Part shown: piece by piece, positions 43,971 through 52,758 of the stretch | How positions within the stretch are numbered: the stretch's first letter is position 1 | Layout: each line of letters begins with the position of its first letter | Source of the DNA: Domibacillus indicus | Lineage (GTDB): Bacteria > Bacillota > Bacilli > Bacillales > Domibacillaceae | Length of the DNA: 64,000 nucleotides | Reading direction: 5' to 3' | Assembly (NCBI RefSeq): GCF_023715895.1 | Contig: NZ_JAMBOO010000021.1 | Coordinates: 1 to 64,000, forward strand | Notes under the pieces: model-generated | What the model was told of the DNA's origin: nothing | Seen by the model: the letters and a program-made list of their open reading frames with translations, nothing else | Databases searched by the model: none | Program-made: the position numbers and the translations under genes

Positions 43971-45635
43971 TTAGAGGCGGTACACACGTGTTTCATATGG
44001 GTGTAGCACCAATTCACGAGCCGGACTGTCTTCCTGAACTCTATAATTGTGCAGCAGCAGCTGAGCGGCATCATAAGAGACACCTTCCTGCTCCGGAACC
44101 GGTACTGGCTGATCTGACAAGTTAGCAAGCACGATTACCCGGTCGCTTCCGAGAGTGCGTGTGTATGCAAATAAGCGTTCACTTTCCTCAATCACTTCTT
44201 TATAAGCACCGTACGTAAACACATCGTGCGCTTTTTTCATTCGAATCATTCGTTTGTAAAAATGTAAAATAGAGCGTTCATCCTGCTGCTGCGCTTCTAC
44301 GTTAATGCGCGTATAGTTGTCATTCAGTTTGATCCACGGCGTTCCCGTCGTAAAGCCGGCATTGCTCTCGGCCGACCACTGCATCGGCGTGCGTGAGTTG
44401 TCACGGCTTGAATTCCAAATAATTTGCATCATCTCATCATGGTGAATGCCGGCTGCAGTGCCAAGCCGGTACATGTTTTTCGTACGAACGTCGTTATAAT
44501 CTTCAATGCTTTCATATTTCACATTGGTCATACCAATTTCCTGCCCCTGGTAAATAAAAGGCGTTCCCTGCATTAAAAAGTACACCGCCGCAAAAGCCGT
44601 GGCGCTTTCATACCAGTATTCCCGGTCGTTGCCCCACGTGGAAACCACGCGCGCTTTATCATGATTTTCAATGAACAGTGCATTCCAGCCTTTGTTTTCA
44701 AGCGCTTTTTGCCACTTTGTCATCACTTTCTTGTACCCTGGAATATCCAGGCCCGTTTCTTTTTCAGCATTCCAAAGCTCAAGATGTTCAAATTGAAAAA
44801 TCATATTAAATTTCCCTTTTTCTTCACCGACCCATTCATTGACGTCTTCCGCTGTCACACCGTTTGCTTCACCGACTGTCATAATGTCGTACTTAGCGAA
44901 TGTTTCAGCTTTTAATTCTTCAAGAAACGGCTGAATGCCTTCTACATTCATATGGTAATCGTAAGAAGGCACATACTTCATTTCCTTCGGATTCGGCAAA
45001 TCAGGCAGTCCTGCTTTTTTCTTAATATGGCTGATCGCGTCAACCCGGAAGCCGTCGATCCCTTTGTCGAGCCACCAGTTAACAGTTTCGTAAAGGGCCT
45101 GGCGCACTTCGGGATTTTCCCAGTTTAAGTCTGGCTGCTTTTTTGAAAACAGATGCAGGAAAAACTGGTCTGTAATCTGATCATATGCCCACGCCGAGTC
45201 GCCAAAAATACTTTCCCAGTTATTCGGTTCCCCTCCATTTTTGCCATCGCGCCAAATGTACCAGTCACGTTTTGGATTATCCTTAGAGGAACGGGATTCA
45301 ATAAACCATGGATGTTCGTCACTCGTATGGTTGATCACGAGGTCAAGAATCAGCTTCATTTCCCGTTCATGTACAGCTTCCAGAAGCTCGTCAAAATCAT
45401 CCATCGTCCCAAACTCATTCATAATTTCTTTGTAATCGCTAATATCATATCCATTATCATCATTCGGCGATTCAAACATCGGACAGATCCAGATTACATC
45501 AATGCCAAGATCTTTTAAGTAGTCCAGCTTGGAGATCACCCCTTTAATATCTCCAATTCCATCTCCGTTCGAATCCATGAAGCTGCGCGGATAAATTTGA
45601 TATGCGACCGCTTCCTTCCACCATACTTTGTTCAT
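43971..45635 (-). CDS. GH13 alpha-glucosidase (MalL/oligo-1,6-glucosidase family)
   Basis: 554-residue cytoplasmic glycosidase. GH13 motifs: LDLVINHTSDEHPWF, nucleophile Asp in GIDGFRVDAISHIKKK, acid/base Glu in VGEANG and FIENHDKARVVSTWG. The residue after the nucleophile is Ala. In the literature on dextran glucosidases Val here goes with alpha-1,6 and Ala/Thr with alpha-1,4 preference, so maltose-type substrates are favoured (inference). ATG 45635 follows GGGGGGCGTCAT; the ATG at 45659 lacks a site. It diverges from the PTS-phosphatase operon. Confidence 0.92.
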   Translation of the reverse strand: MNKVWWKEAVAYQIYPRSFMDSNGDGIGDIKGVISKLDYLKDLGIDVIWICPMFESPNDDNGYDISDYKEIMNEFGTMDDFDELLEAVHEREMKLILDLVINHTSDEHPWFIESRSSKDNPKRDWYIWRDGKNGGEPNNWESIFGDSAWAYDQITDQFFLHLFSKKQPDLNWENPEVRQALYETVNWWLDKGIDGFRVDAISHIKKKAGLPDLPNPKEMKYVPSYDYHMNVEGIQPFLEELKAETFAKYDIMTVGEANGVTAEDVNEWVGEEKGKFNMIFQFEHLELWNAEKETGLDIPGYKKVMTKWQKALENKGWNALFIENHDKARVVSTWGNDREYWYESATAFAAVYFLMQGTPFIYQGQEIGMTNVKYESIEDYNDVRTKNMYRLGTAAGIHHDEMMQIIWNSSRDNSRTPMQWSAESNAGFTTGTPWIKLNDNYTRINVEAQQQDERSILHFYKRMIRMKKAHDVFTYGAYKEVIEESERLFAYTRTLGSDRVIVLANLSDQPVPVPEQEGVSYDAAQLLLHNYRVQEDSPARELVLHPYETRVYRL

Positions 45636-45759
45636 ATGACGCCCCCCGTATCCTCTCATATACTTCTTACGTGTATTTTAGCATGGAAAACAGAAAAACA
45701 TGTGTGAATATCCCGCTTCCCTCTGACACTTCTTTTTTGTTTTTGCTGTTTGATACGCC

Positions 45760-45799
45760 CTAGTATAAACTAGACGAAAAATCAATGCAATCGTTTTCA
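45760..45799 (-). promoter_or_regulatory. Alpha-glucosidase promoter with cre over -35 and palindrome over -10
   Basis: Read on the minus strand: TTGCAT (45790-45785), a 17-nt spacer and TATACT (45767-45762). A cre-like site (TGCAATCGTTTTCA, 45786-45799, 13 of 14) covers the -35 box. The palindrome CTAGTATAAACTAG (45760-45773) covers the -10 box, a likely operator for a specific repressor. Confidence 0.65.
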
Positions 45800-45891
45800 T
45801 AAAAATAAATTCAATATTCTTTGGTGAATACTTATCTTTCTGTTAAAACAAGCGAAATACACAAGAGAAATCCGTTCTTTAAAAATTATTC

Positions 45892-45942
45892 TTGCTAAAT
45901 GAAAGCGCATTTATTAGAATAAGGTCCATGCAAACGTTTTCG
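45892..45942 (+). promoter_or_regulatory. PTS operon promoter with cre-like sites
   Basis: TTGCTA (45892-45897), 17-nt spacer and TAGAAT (45915-45920). A partial cre (TGAAAGCGCATTTA, 45900-45913) fills the spacer and a second cre-like TGCAAACGTTTTCG (45929-45942) lies just downstream. Confidence 0.6.
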
Positions 45943-45983
45943 TTACATTTCACTATTACACTTAATCAAGGAGAGAATGGGGT

Positions 45984-47630
45984 ATGAAAAAGTTAACGTC
46001 TTTTGATTTTTGGCAAAAACTTGGAAAAGCGCTACTCGTCGTCGTTGCCGTGATGCCTGCAGCCGGGATTATGATATCCGTCGGCAAACTGATTGCCATG
46101 ATGAGCGGCGATATCAGCTTTGTGCAAACAGCAGCACACGTGATGGAAGATATCGGCTGGGCCATTATCGGCAATTTACATATTTTGTTTGCGGTTGCCA
46201 TCGGAGGCTCCTGGGCAAAGGAACGGGCAGGCGGCGCATTTGCAGCCCTTTTAGCTTTTGTTCTGATTAACCGGGTGACCGGCGCTTTATTTGGTTTAAA
46301 CAATGAAATGATAAGTGATCCAAAAGCATCTGTCTCATCTTTTTTTGGCAGCGAGTTAATTGTAAGCGATTATTTTACTTCTGTGCTCGGTGCTCCAGCG
46401 CTTAATATGGGCGTGTTTATTGGTATCATTTCCGGTTTTGCCGGAGCCGTGATTTTTAATAAATATTATAACTTCAGCAAACTGCCGGCTTCTCTTGCTT
46501 TTTTTAACGGAAAACGGTTTGTGCCTTTTGTGGTCATTGCCTGGTCCGTTGTGATAGCCGTTTTGCTGGCGGCCGTCTGGCCGTTTATTCAAGGCGCCTT
46601 GAACGAATTTGGAAAATGGATTGCCACTTCAAAAGATACGGCACCGATTATTGCGCCTTTTGTATTCGGTACACTTGAACGTCTGCTTCTGCCTTTTGGC
46701 CTGCATCATATGCTGACGGTTCCGATTAACTACACGTCACTTGGCGGCACGTATACGATGCTGACCGGCTCTTCGGCCGGGCAGGTTGTAGCCGGGCAGG
46801 ACCCGCTTTGGCTTGCCTGGGCGGCAGATTTAAATAATTTAAAAGCAGCGGGCGATATGATGGCGTATCAAGCACTGCTGAACGAGGTAACGCCTGCCCG
46901 CTTTAAAGTGGGCCAAATGATTATTTCTACTGCCTCACTTATTGGAATTGCGCTGGCCATGTATAAAAATGTGGACAAAGACAAACGTGCTAAATACAAG
47001 CCGATGTTTTTATCTGCCGGACTTGCTGTTTTTTTAACAGGTGTAACAGAACCAATTGAATTTATGTTTATGTTTGCTGCCCCTCTTTTATATGTGGTAT
47101 ATGCGATTTTAACCGGCTTGAGCTTTGCTGCAGCTGATCTGGTCAACCTTCGTCTTCATTCATTCGGACTGATAGAGTTTTTAACACGCATGCCTATGGC
47201 GGCAAAAGCAGGACTGACACGTGATATTTTCAACTTTGTTATTACATGCTCTGTGTTTTTCGCTTTAAACTTTACGATCGCGAATTTCCTGATCAAAAAG
47301 TTTAACTTTCCAACGCCAGGCCGGGCGGGCAATTACACAGATGATGAGGAAACAAACGCCAAAGCTGAAAGCGCTGCGCCGGCGGCAGAAGGCACAGCGG
47401 CCGCTGCCATCATCCGGCTGCTGGGCGGTACCGATAACATTGAAGATGTGGATGCTTGTATGACACGGCTTCGCGTGACCGTTAAAGATGTGGAAAAAGT
47501 ATCGGGAGAAGCAGAGTGGAAAAAAAACGGGGCACTTGGTTTAATTTTAAAAGACAAAGGCGTGCAGGCCATTTACGGCCCTAAAGCTGATGTGATTAAA
47601 TCCGATGTACAGGATTACTTAGGAGTGTAA
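45984..47630 (+). CDS. PTS EIICB permease, maltose/alpha-glucoside type
   Basis: 548 residues. The EIIC domain (about 1-430, ten helices) has QKLGKALLVVVAVMPAAGI, LPFGLHHMLTVPINY and FLTGVTEPIEFMFMFAAPLLY. A flexible Ala-rich linker leads to EIIB with phosphocysteine Cys492 in DACMTRLRVTV. No EIIA domain is present, so EIIA must come from elsewhere. The disaccharide arrives as its 6'-phosphate. Subfamily by eye and by the MapP-like gene 3 nt downstream. ATG 45984 behind GGAGAGAATGGGGT. Confidence 0.9.
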   Translation: MKKLTSFDFWQKLGKALLVVVAVMPAAGIMISVGKLIAMMSGDISFVQTAAHVMEDIGWAIIGNLHILFAVAIGGSWAKERAGGAFAALLAFVLINRVTGALFGLNNEMISDPKASVSSFFGSELIVSDYFTSVLGAPALNMGVFIGIISGFAGAVIFNKYYNFSKLPASLAFFNGKRFVPFVVIAWSVVIAVLLAAVWPFIQGALNEFGKWIATSKDTAPIIAPFVFGTLERLLLPFGLHHMLTVPINYTSLGGTYTMLTGSSAGQVVAGQDPLWLAWAADLNNLKAAGDMMAYQALLNEVTPARFKVGQMIISTASLIGIALAMYKNVDKDKRAKYKPMFLSAGLAVFLTGVTEPIEFMFMFAAPLLYVVYAILTGLSFAAADLVNLRLHSFGLIEFLTRMPMAAKAGLTRDIFNFVITCSVFFALNFTIANFLIKKFNFPTPGRAGNYTDDEETNAKAESAAPAAEGTAAAAIIRLLGGTDNIEDVDACMTRLRVTVKDVEKVSGEAEWKKNGALGLILKDKGVQAIYGPKADVIKSDVQDYLGV

Positions 47631-47633
47631 AAC

Positions 47634-48401
47634 ATGAATTTACTCACACTGAACTGCCATTCCTGGCAGGAAGAGAACACCCTCCAAAAACTAACGGAAC
47701 TCGCTCAAACGATTGCCGAAAAATCATACGATGTTGTGGCGCTTCAGGAGGTAAGCAAGTCGGATAAAGCCGGGCACGCGAATTACGCGGAGCTGCTTGT
47801 GCAAAAACTGCATAACCTCGGTGAAACGGATTACACATTCATTTGGGATATGTCGCACTTCGGCTATGAGATTTATGAAGAAGGCGTAGCCATCATTACG
47901 AAACATCCTGTAAAAAGCTATGATTCTTTTTTTATTACAGACCAGCACGACATGGATAACTGGAAAACACGTAAAATTGTTCAAGCTGTGATCGATATCA
48001 ACGGTGAGCCTGCCTCTTTTTTCTCCTGTCACCTCGGCTGGTGGCAGGACGAGGAGGAACCCGCAAAAAAACAGCTTGACCGCCTCCTAGCCAGGGCTGC
48101 ATCCAAAGAGCTTACCTTTTTGATGGGTGACTTTAACGGAGATGCCGCTGTGCGAAATGAAAATTACGATTATCTGTTAGCAGCCGGGTTTTGGGACACG
48201 TACACCCTTGCTTCCGAGAAAGATGAAGGATACACCGTTAAAGGGAAGATTGACGGCTGGGATGGAAACAAAAAAGATCTGCGAATTGATTATATCTTTG
48301 TGAATAGGCCCATCGAGGTCGCATCCTCCCGAGTGATTTTTAACGGTATCCATAAGCCGGTTGTATCCGATCACTTCGGCGTTGAGGTGGTCATCCGCTA
48401 A
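47634..48401 (+). CDS. mapP: MapP-like maltose 6'-phosphate phosphatase (EEP superfamily)
   Basis: 255 residues of the endonuclease/exonuclease/phosphatase fold: MNLLTLNCHSWQ (metal Asn), VVALQEV (metal Glu), FFSCHLGWW, FLMGDFNGDA and RIDYIFVN...VVSDHFGVEV. Not a nuclease by context: in Enterococcus faecalis MapP, of this fold, dephosphorylates maltose 6'-phosphate made by a maltose PTS. Here the gene starts 3 nt after the PTS permease stop, the same pairing. Free maltose would then be cut by the divergent alpha-glucosidase. Symbol by context and resemblance. Confidence 0.8.
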   Translation: MNLLTLNCHSWQEENTLQKLTELAQTIAEKSYDVVALQEVSKSDKAGHANYAELLVQKLHNLGETDYTFIWDMSHFGYEIYEEGVAIITKHPVKSYDSFFITDQHDMDNWKTRKIVQAVIDINGEPASFFSCHLGWWQDEEEPAKKQLDRLLARAASKELTFLMGDFNGDAAVRNENYDYLLAAGFWDTYTLASEKDEGYTVKGKIDGWDGNKKDLRIDYIFVNRPIEVASSRVIFNGIHKPVVSDHFGVEVVIR

Positions 48402-48403
48402 AA

Positions 48404-48440
48404 AGAAAGGCGTTCTCCTATGGGGAGAGCGCCTTTTTTA
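48404..48440. terminator. Bidirectional terminator
   Basis: AAAGGCGTTCTCC / GGGGAGAGCGCCTTT then TTTT, between mapP and the convergent SGNH esterase gene. Confidence 0.85.
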
Positions 48441-49064
48441 TTATAACAGTCCTTTTTCGCGTACGGCTTGCAGCCAGGTCCGCGCCATCAGTGTATTTCC
48501 TGTTGAGTTCATGTGAACCCCGTCTGTCGTCAGCTTATGCTCACCTTCCGCACTTACATACTCGATGAAAGCCTGGTGCATCGGCACAAGCACAGCACCA
48601 TATTCGCCGGCCAGCTTTTGAACAATCTCAACATACGGCTTTAGAAGCTCGTTGCCTTCGGAGCGCGGATCTTCTTCAATAATCGTCGGCTCCATTAACA
48701 CAAGCCGAGTGCTCTCAGATTGATCAAGTAAATTACGGTATACCTGTTCAAATTTCCCGGGTAATATTTGGTTCATTTCTTTTGAATCAAGCTGCCGCCA
48801 TACATCGTTGATTCCGATTGATATGGACAGGACTGTTGGCCGTTCGTTTAACACATCCTGCTCCCACCGCTCTGCCAGATCGGTTACCCGATTGCCGCCA
48901 ACCCCTTTATTAATAATAGCAGGTGCGTTCATAGGCGACTCGCAAATAAGCTGATCACGAATCATCCTTACATATCCATCTCCCAGCTCTTCCGGCTCTG
49001 CCCGGCGTCCAGAATCGGTAATACTGTCTCCAATAAATACAATCCGGTCTTCCTTCGTCAGCAT
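48441..49064 (-). CDS. SGNH/GDSL-family esterase
   Basis: 207-residue cytoplasmic hydrolase. Block I FIGDSITDSG (nucleophile Ser), block II Gly in GVGGNRVTDL, block III SIGINDVW and block V DGVHMN (Asp/His). Relatives deacetylate xylan, arabinan or rhamnogalacturonan oligosaccharides. As the last gene after two GH43-like genes it probably removed acetyl groups from imported oligosaccharides. Still intact although the genes upstream are broken. ATG 49064 behind AAAGGAGGAATAGAA. Confidence 0.88.
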   Translation of the reverse strand: MLTKEDRIVFIGDSITDSGRRAEPEELGDGYVRMIRDQLICESPMNAPAIINKGVGGNRVTDLAERWEQDVLNERPTVLSISIGINDVWRQLDSKEMNQILPGKFEQVYRNLLDQSESTRLVLMEPTIIEEDPRSEGNELLKPYVEIVQKLAGEYGAVLVPMHQAFIEYVSAEGEHKLTTDGVHMNSTGNTLMARTWLQAVREKGLL

Positions 49065-49151
49065 TTCTATTCCTCCTTTAACAAAACTGCTTTTTCCAGC
49101 TCACTTTTATTAAGATGCCCGCATGCTTTGAGCTGAATTCGCCCGTTCCAC

Positions 49152-50010
49152 TTATACCGGTCTTTCCCCCATCAGCTCTTCCATATTCAGAAAAACAGCC
49201 CGTTCATGGGGTGACTGATTCGGCGCATGAATAGCCAGCCGCCTCTTGCCGGTAAAATCCCGAAAAATCATTCCATGGCCGCCGTCTTGATCAAGCAGCG
49301 GTTCTGCCTCATGAATCCACGGTCCCTCAACAGCTCCTGATAAGGACCGGGCAATACCGACTGCATAGCCTTTTCACTATAGCTCGACCAAATCATTTCA
49401 AGCTCTCCGTTTTCTGTTTCGTAAAGAAACGGACCATCTGTAATGTAATTGGCTTCCCTCACCGGCTTTGTCCATGGCGCCTGGGAAGCCGTGAATAATA
49501 AAACCGGTTCACCGTGTACAGCCTGAAAATCCTCGGATAACCGCAGGGCATACATCTCTCCGTCTTTTACTTGAAGCCATTCACGGCAAAAAACCATCAG
49601 GGAATGCCCTTTTTATCCATAAACAAAGTTCCGTCAAGGCATTCCCATTCTTTCGGTGTAATCGGCCCCTCCGTCAGCGGCTTAAAAGGGCCGAGCGCAG
49701 ATTGAGCTTTTAAAATCTGTGTGCCCCGGCACCGTTTATCTGATTTGAATGTAGCCAGTATATAATAAGCGTTCTTCCATTCGTATACTTCCGGCGCCCA
49801 AAAGTGCTGATCCGCCCAAAAACGAAACGGCGGCTGAAAAGCCTGAAACGGACCTTCCCACTCCTGTAAATCCCCGCTTTGATACACTTGAAAACCGGAA
49901 GCAGGGCCTGTCCACACATTTTCATCCGTTGTTCCGTAAAGATAATAGGTTTTTGCTTGCTGATCCGCCACCACAAATGGATCCCGAATCCGAATATCAC
50001 TTGTTCTCAT
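49152..50010 (-). pseudogene. GH43-family glycosidase, two frameshifts
   Basis: Three pieces in different frames together make a GH43 five-bladed propeller enzyme: RIRDPFVVADQQ (catalytic-base Asp), HFWAPEVYEW, LDGTLFMDKKGIP, then (shifted) MVFCREWLQV, EANYITDGPFLYE and WSSYSEKA, then (shifted) GYAVGIARSLSG, LDQDGGHGMIF to the stop at 49152. Each shift is repaired by adding one G: near 49598 (CCCTG-ATG should be CCC TGG ATG) and near 49369 (AAG-GCT should be AAG GGC). Repaired length 286 residues, substrate probably arabinan or xylan oligosaccharides. ATG 50010 with GGGAGGAAACATAAGC. Confidence 0.82.
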
Positions 50011-50012
50011 GC

Positions 50013-50924
50013 TTATGTTTCCTCCCGCAGGCAAAATGAAAATAAAGCATTCCGGTCACAGGTAAGTACCCCGTCTTGCAGCTCAAGCTTTGCTGCCTGT
50101 AAAGAAGATCTTTTCGACTGGGGATGACGGCTGCGGTCTGGATGTGTAAAGTAAAAAATATAGGCCTCCCCACCGCTTACATGCACATCCGCATGCAGAC
50201 CGATTGTTCCGTCATCCTCACGCGTACCGGGCTTATGCAAAATCTTTCCGTTGCAGCGCCAATCCTCACCGTTTTCTGACCCATAAACAGCCAGGCCCGA
50301 CCATTCATCCACAATGAGTCAGTATGTATTCCGCCAAAAAAAGACGTTTGGCCCTTCATGGGGCTGATGGGCTAAAACAGTACCTACAGGCTTCCACTGG
50401 TATAAATCGTCACTGTCAGCGGCGTATGTGGCAGAATCGGCTGCTTCATCCTTATACCACATGCGCCATCTGCCATCGGGCATTGGATGAATGCATGCGT
50501 CAATCACGTAATCAGAGCTCAGCTTCAAAACAGATTGGAGTGTCCAAATCCATAGGTTTCGGCTCGTATAGTGAACAATATCCCTTCGGTGTCCAGTCCA
50601 TTCAGACGGAACGCCCCGGATGTAGCTCACATACATATGGTACAAGCCGTCGTGCCATAGAATTTCCGGTGCCCAAAACGTGTTTTGACCCTGTTCAAAT
50701 TCAAGTCCTTGAAGAACACCCCGGTACGTCCATGTTTCTCCTCCGTCCTGCGACGAAGCAACACCAAGGTTTGTGCCGTGCACCCAGGCAACGCCCGGCC
50801 CTTCGACTGAAGCCCTCCGGCTTGTGTAAACGATCCACCATTCCCTTTCTTCCCGGTTCCAAATAAGAACCGGATCTGCAGCGCCATCATAAATAGGGTC
50901 ACGAAAAAGCGGCGCTTTCGGCAT
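50013..50924 (-). pseudogene. GH43/GH32-like glycosidase with internal TGA
   Basis: One frame from ATG 50924 (GGAGGAAGACT upstream) to TAA 50013, 303 codons, interrupted only by TGA at codon 202 (50319-50321). TGG there would give FFWRNTYW-LIVDEW, fitting the propeller pattern. Motifs: DPVLIWNREEREWWIVYTSR, TFWAPEILWHDGLYHMYVSY and GLHADVHVSGGEAYIFYFTH. It is first in an operon with the broken GH43 and the SGNH esterase. Read-through or reinitiation at GTG 50312 is possible but unlikely to give an active enzyme. Confidence 0.8.
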
Positions 50925-50935
50925 AGTCTTCCTCC

Positions 50936-50964
50936 TTTAAAAAGCCCGGCATCGCCGGGCCTGC
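50936..50964 (-). terminator. Terminator after the ABC exporter genes
   Basis: GGCCCGGCGATGCCGGGC hairpin (about 50944-50961) with minus-strand CTTTTTAAA. Confidence 0.8.
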
Positions 50965-50976
50965 GTTTTGATTGTA

Positions 50977-52758
50977 TTATCCAGCCTCTAAAGCACGGCG
51001 CTGCGATAAATAAAGCTTTGAGTACGCGCCGCCTTTTTTCATTAGTTCATTATGCGTTCCCTGCTCCACAATTCGACCACCGTCAATAAAGAAAATACGA
51101 TCAGCGTTTTGTATCGTGGACAGACGGTGCGCAATAATAAAAGAAGTTCGCCCTTCAAGCAGCTGCTCCAATCCTTTTTGAAGAGCCATTTCCGTTTCGG
51201 TATCAATGCTTGATGTTGCTTCGTCCAAAATTAAAATTTTCGGGTCCGCCAGAAGAGCCCTTGCAAACGAAATAAGCTGGCGCTGGCCGGATGAAAGACG
51301 TGTGCCGCGCTCATTCACCTCTGTTTCGTACCCTTCTTCCATTTCGCTAATAAAACGGTGTGCCTGAACCGCTTTTGATGCTTCAATCACTTCTTCATCT
51401 GTCGCATCAAGGCGGCCATACCGGATATTGTCCATGATCGTGCCGGAAAAAATAAACGGATCCTGCAGCATGACACCCATCTGGCTGCGCAGCGACGAAA
51501 GCGTGACCGTTTTAATGTTTGTTCCGTCCACTCGTACACTGCCGCTCTTCGTATCATAAAACCGGCTGATTAAATTGATGATCGTCGTTTTTCCAGAGCC
51601 GGTCGCCCCAACAAGCGCGATCGTGTCTCCCGGATTTACCGTAAAGTTCACGTTCTCAAGAATGTTTTTCTCTCCTTCGTAGCCGAACACGACATGATCG
51701 AATGTTACCTCACCGCGTACAGGCGGCAGTACACCAGCATTTGGCGCATTTTGAATGGCCGGTTCTTCATCGATCGTCTCAAAAATGCGCTCTAAATACG
51801 CCATCGCATTAATAATGGCATTATAGAAATTGCCGATATTCGCAAGCGGCTGCCAGAACATCCAAATGTAGCCGACAAACGCGACCAATTCCCCCGCTGT
51901 GACACTTCCGTTCAGCCAAAAAATACCGGTAACATAAACGAACGAAACGGTAATCACCGAAATATTTTCAATGACAGGCCATAAAAGAAATTGAATTTTT
52001 ACTCCCTTCATCCAGGCGGAACGGTAGCTGTTGGATACTTCACGAAAAATTTGCTCGTTTTCTTCCTCACGCGCAAAGGCCTGTGTCACTTTAATTCCAT
52101 TTAAGCTTTCATGAATATACGCATTCATATTAGACTGCTTGTTGCTGAGCTGCTGCCACGCTTTACGCTGAGCTGTTTTAATAAAAAAGATAAACCCGAT
52201 CAAAAATGGGAAGCCTGCCATGGCAGCCAGTGTCATTTTCACGTCAATCGCCAGCATAAAGCCCACAATGACCAGAATGCTGAACAAATCTGTAATAACG
52301 TTAATAATACCGTTGGATAAAAGATCGCTGAGTGAGTTCACATAGTTTACGACACGCACTAAAATTTTGCCGTGAGGCCGGCTGTCGTAGTACGAAAACG
52401 ACAGCGTCTGCAAATGAGCAAACAAGTCTTTCCGCAATTGTAAAATGACACTCTGCCCGATTTGAGACATCATTCGGATTCGATATTTTAAGCAAAAGCC
52501 TGTGACCGTGATAGCCGCTAAATAAAATCCGGCAAGCACTGCAAGTCCGCCCACGTCTCCGTTTGGGATTTTGTCGTCGATCGCCGTTTTAATTAAATAT
52601 GGACCAGTCAACGTTGCCCCGCTCGCCAAAAGCATCAGGAGAACAGTAAGTATGAGTTTTCCTTTAAACGGCTTTAAATACTGAACCATCCGTTTTAACT
52701 GGTTTATATCAAAGGCAGACTCCAGCTCTTCATCTACATCAAATTTATTACGTGCCAC
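50977..52758 (-). CDS. Heterodimeric ABC exporter, canonical-ATPase half (YfiC-like)
   Basis: 593 residues: six-helix ABC_membrane domain then ATPase with Walker A GATGSGKTT, Walker B ILILDEATSSID (catalytic Glu present) and H-loop IIAHRLST. Its own signature is LSSGQRQLI, a departure from LSGGQ. With the upstream half-transporter it forms an asymmetric exporter: this Walker site pairs with the partner's normal LSGGQ to give the active ATP site. GTG 52758 starts right after the partner's stop. Drugs or lipids are the usual cargo of such pairs. Confidence 0.9.
   Translation of the reverse strand: MARNKFDVDEELESAFDINQLKRMVQYLKPFKGKLILTVLLMLLASGATLTGPYLIKTAIDDKIPNGDVGGLAVLAGFYLAAITVTGFCLKYRIRMMSQIGQSVILQLRKDLFAHLQTLSFSYYDSRPHGKILVRVVNYVNSLSDLLSNGIINVITDLFSILVIVGFMLAIDVKMTLAAMAGFPFLIGFIFFIKTAQRKAWQQLSNKQSNMNAYIHESLNGIKVTQAFAREEENEQIFREVSNSYRSAWMKGVKIQFLLWPVIENISVITVSFVYVTGIFWLNGSVTAGELVAFVGYIWMFWQPLANIGNFYNAIINAMAYLERIFETIDEEPAIQNAPNAGVLPPVRGEVTFDHVVFGYEGEKNILENVNFTVNPGDTIALVGATGSGKTTIINLISRFYDTKSGSVRVDGTNIKTVTLSSLRSQMGVMLQDPFIFSGTIMDNIRYGRLDATDEEVIEASKAVQAHRFISEMEEGYETEVNERGTRLSSGQRQLISFARALLADPKILILDEATSSIDTETEMALQKGLEQLLEGRTSFIIAHRLSTIQNADRIFFIDGGRIVEQGTHNELMKKGGAYSKLYLSQRRALEAG

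Noticed and set aside
49268-49597. 109-residue ORF as an independent gene
   Set aside because: It is the middle piece of a frameshifted GH43 gene; its last 30 residues are out of frame.
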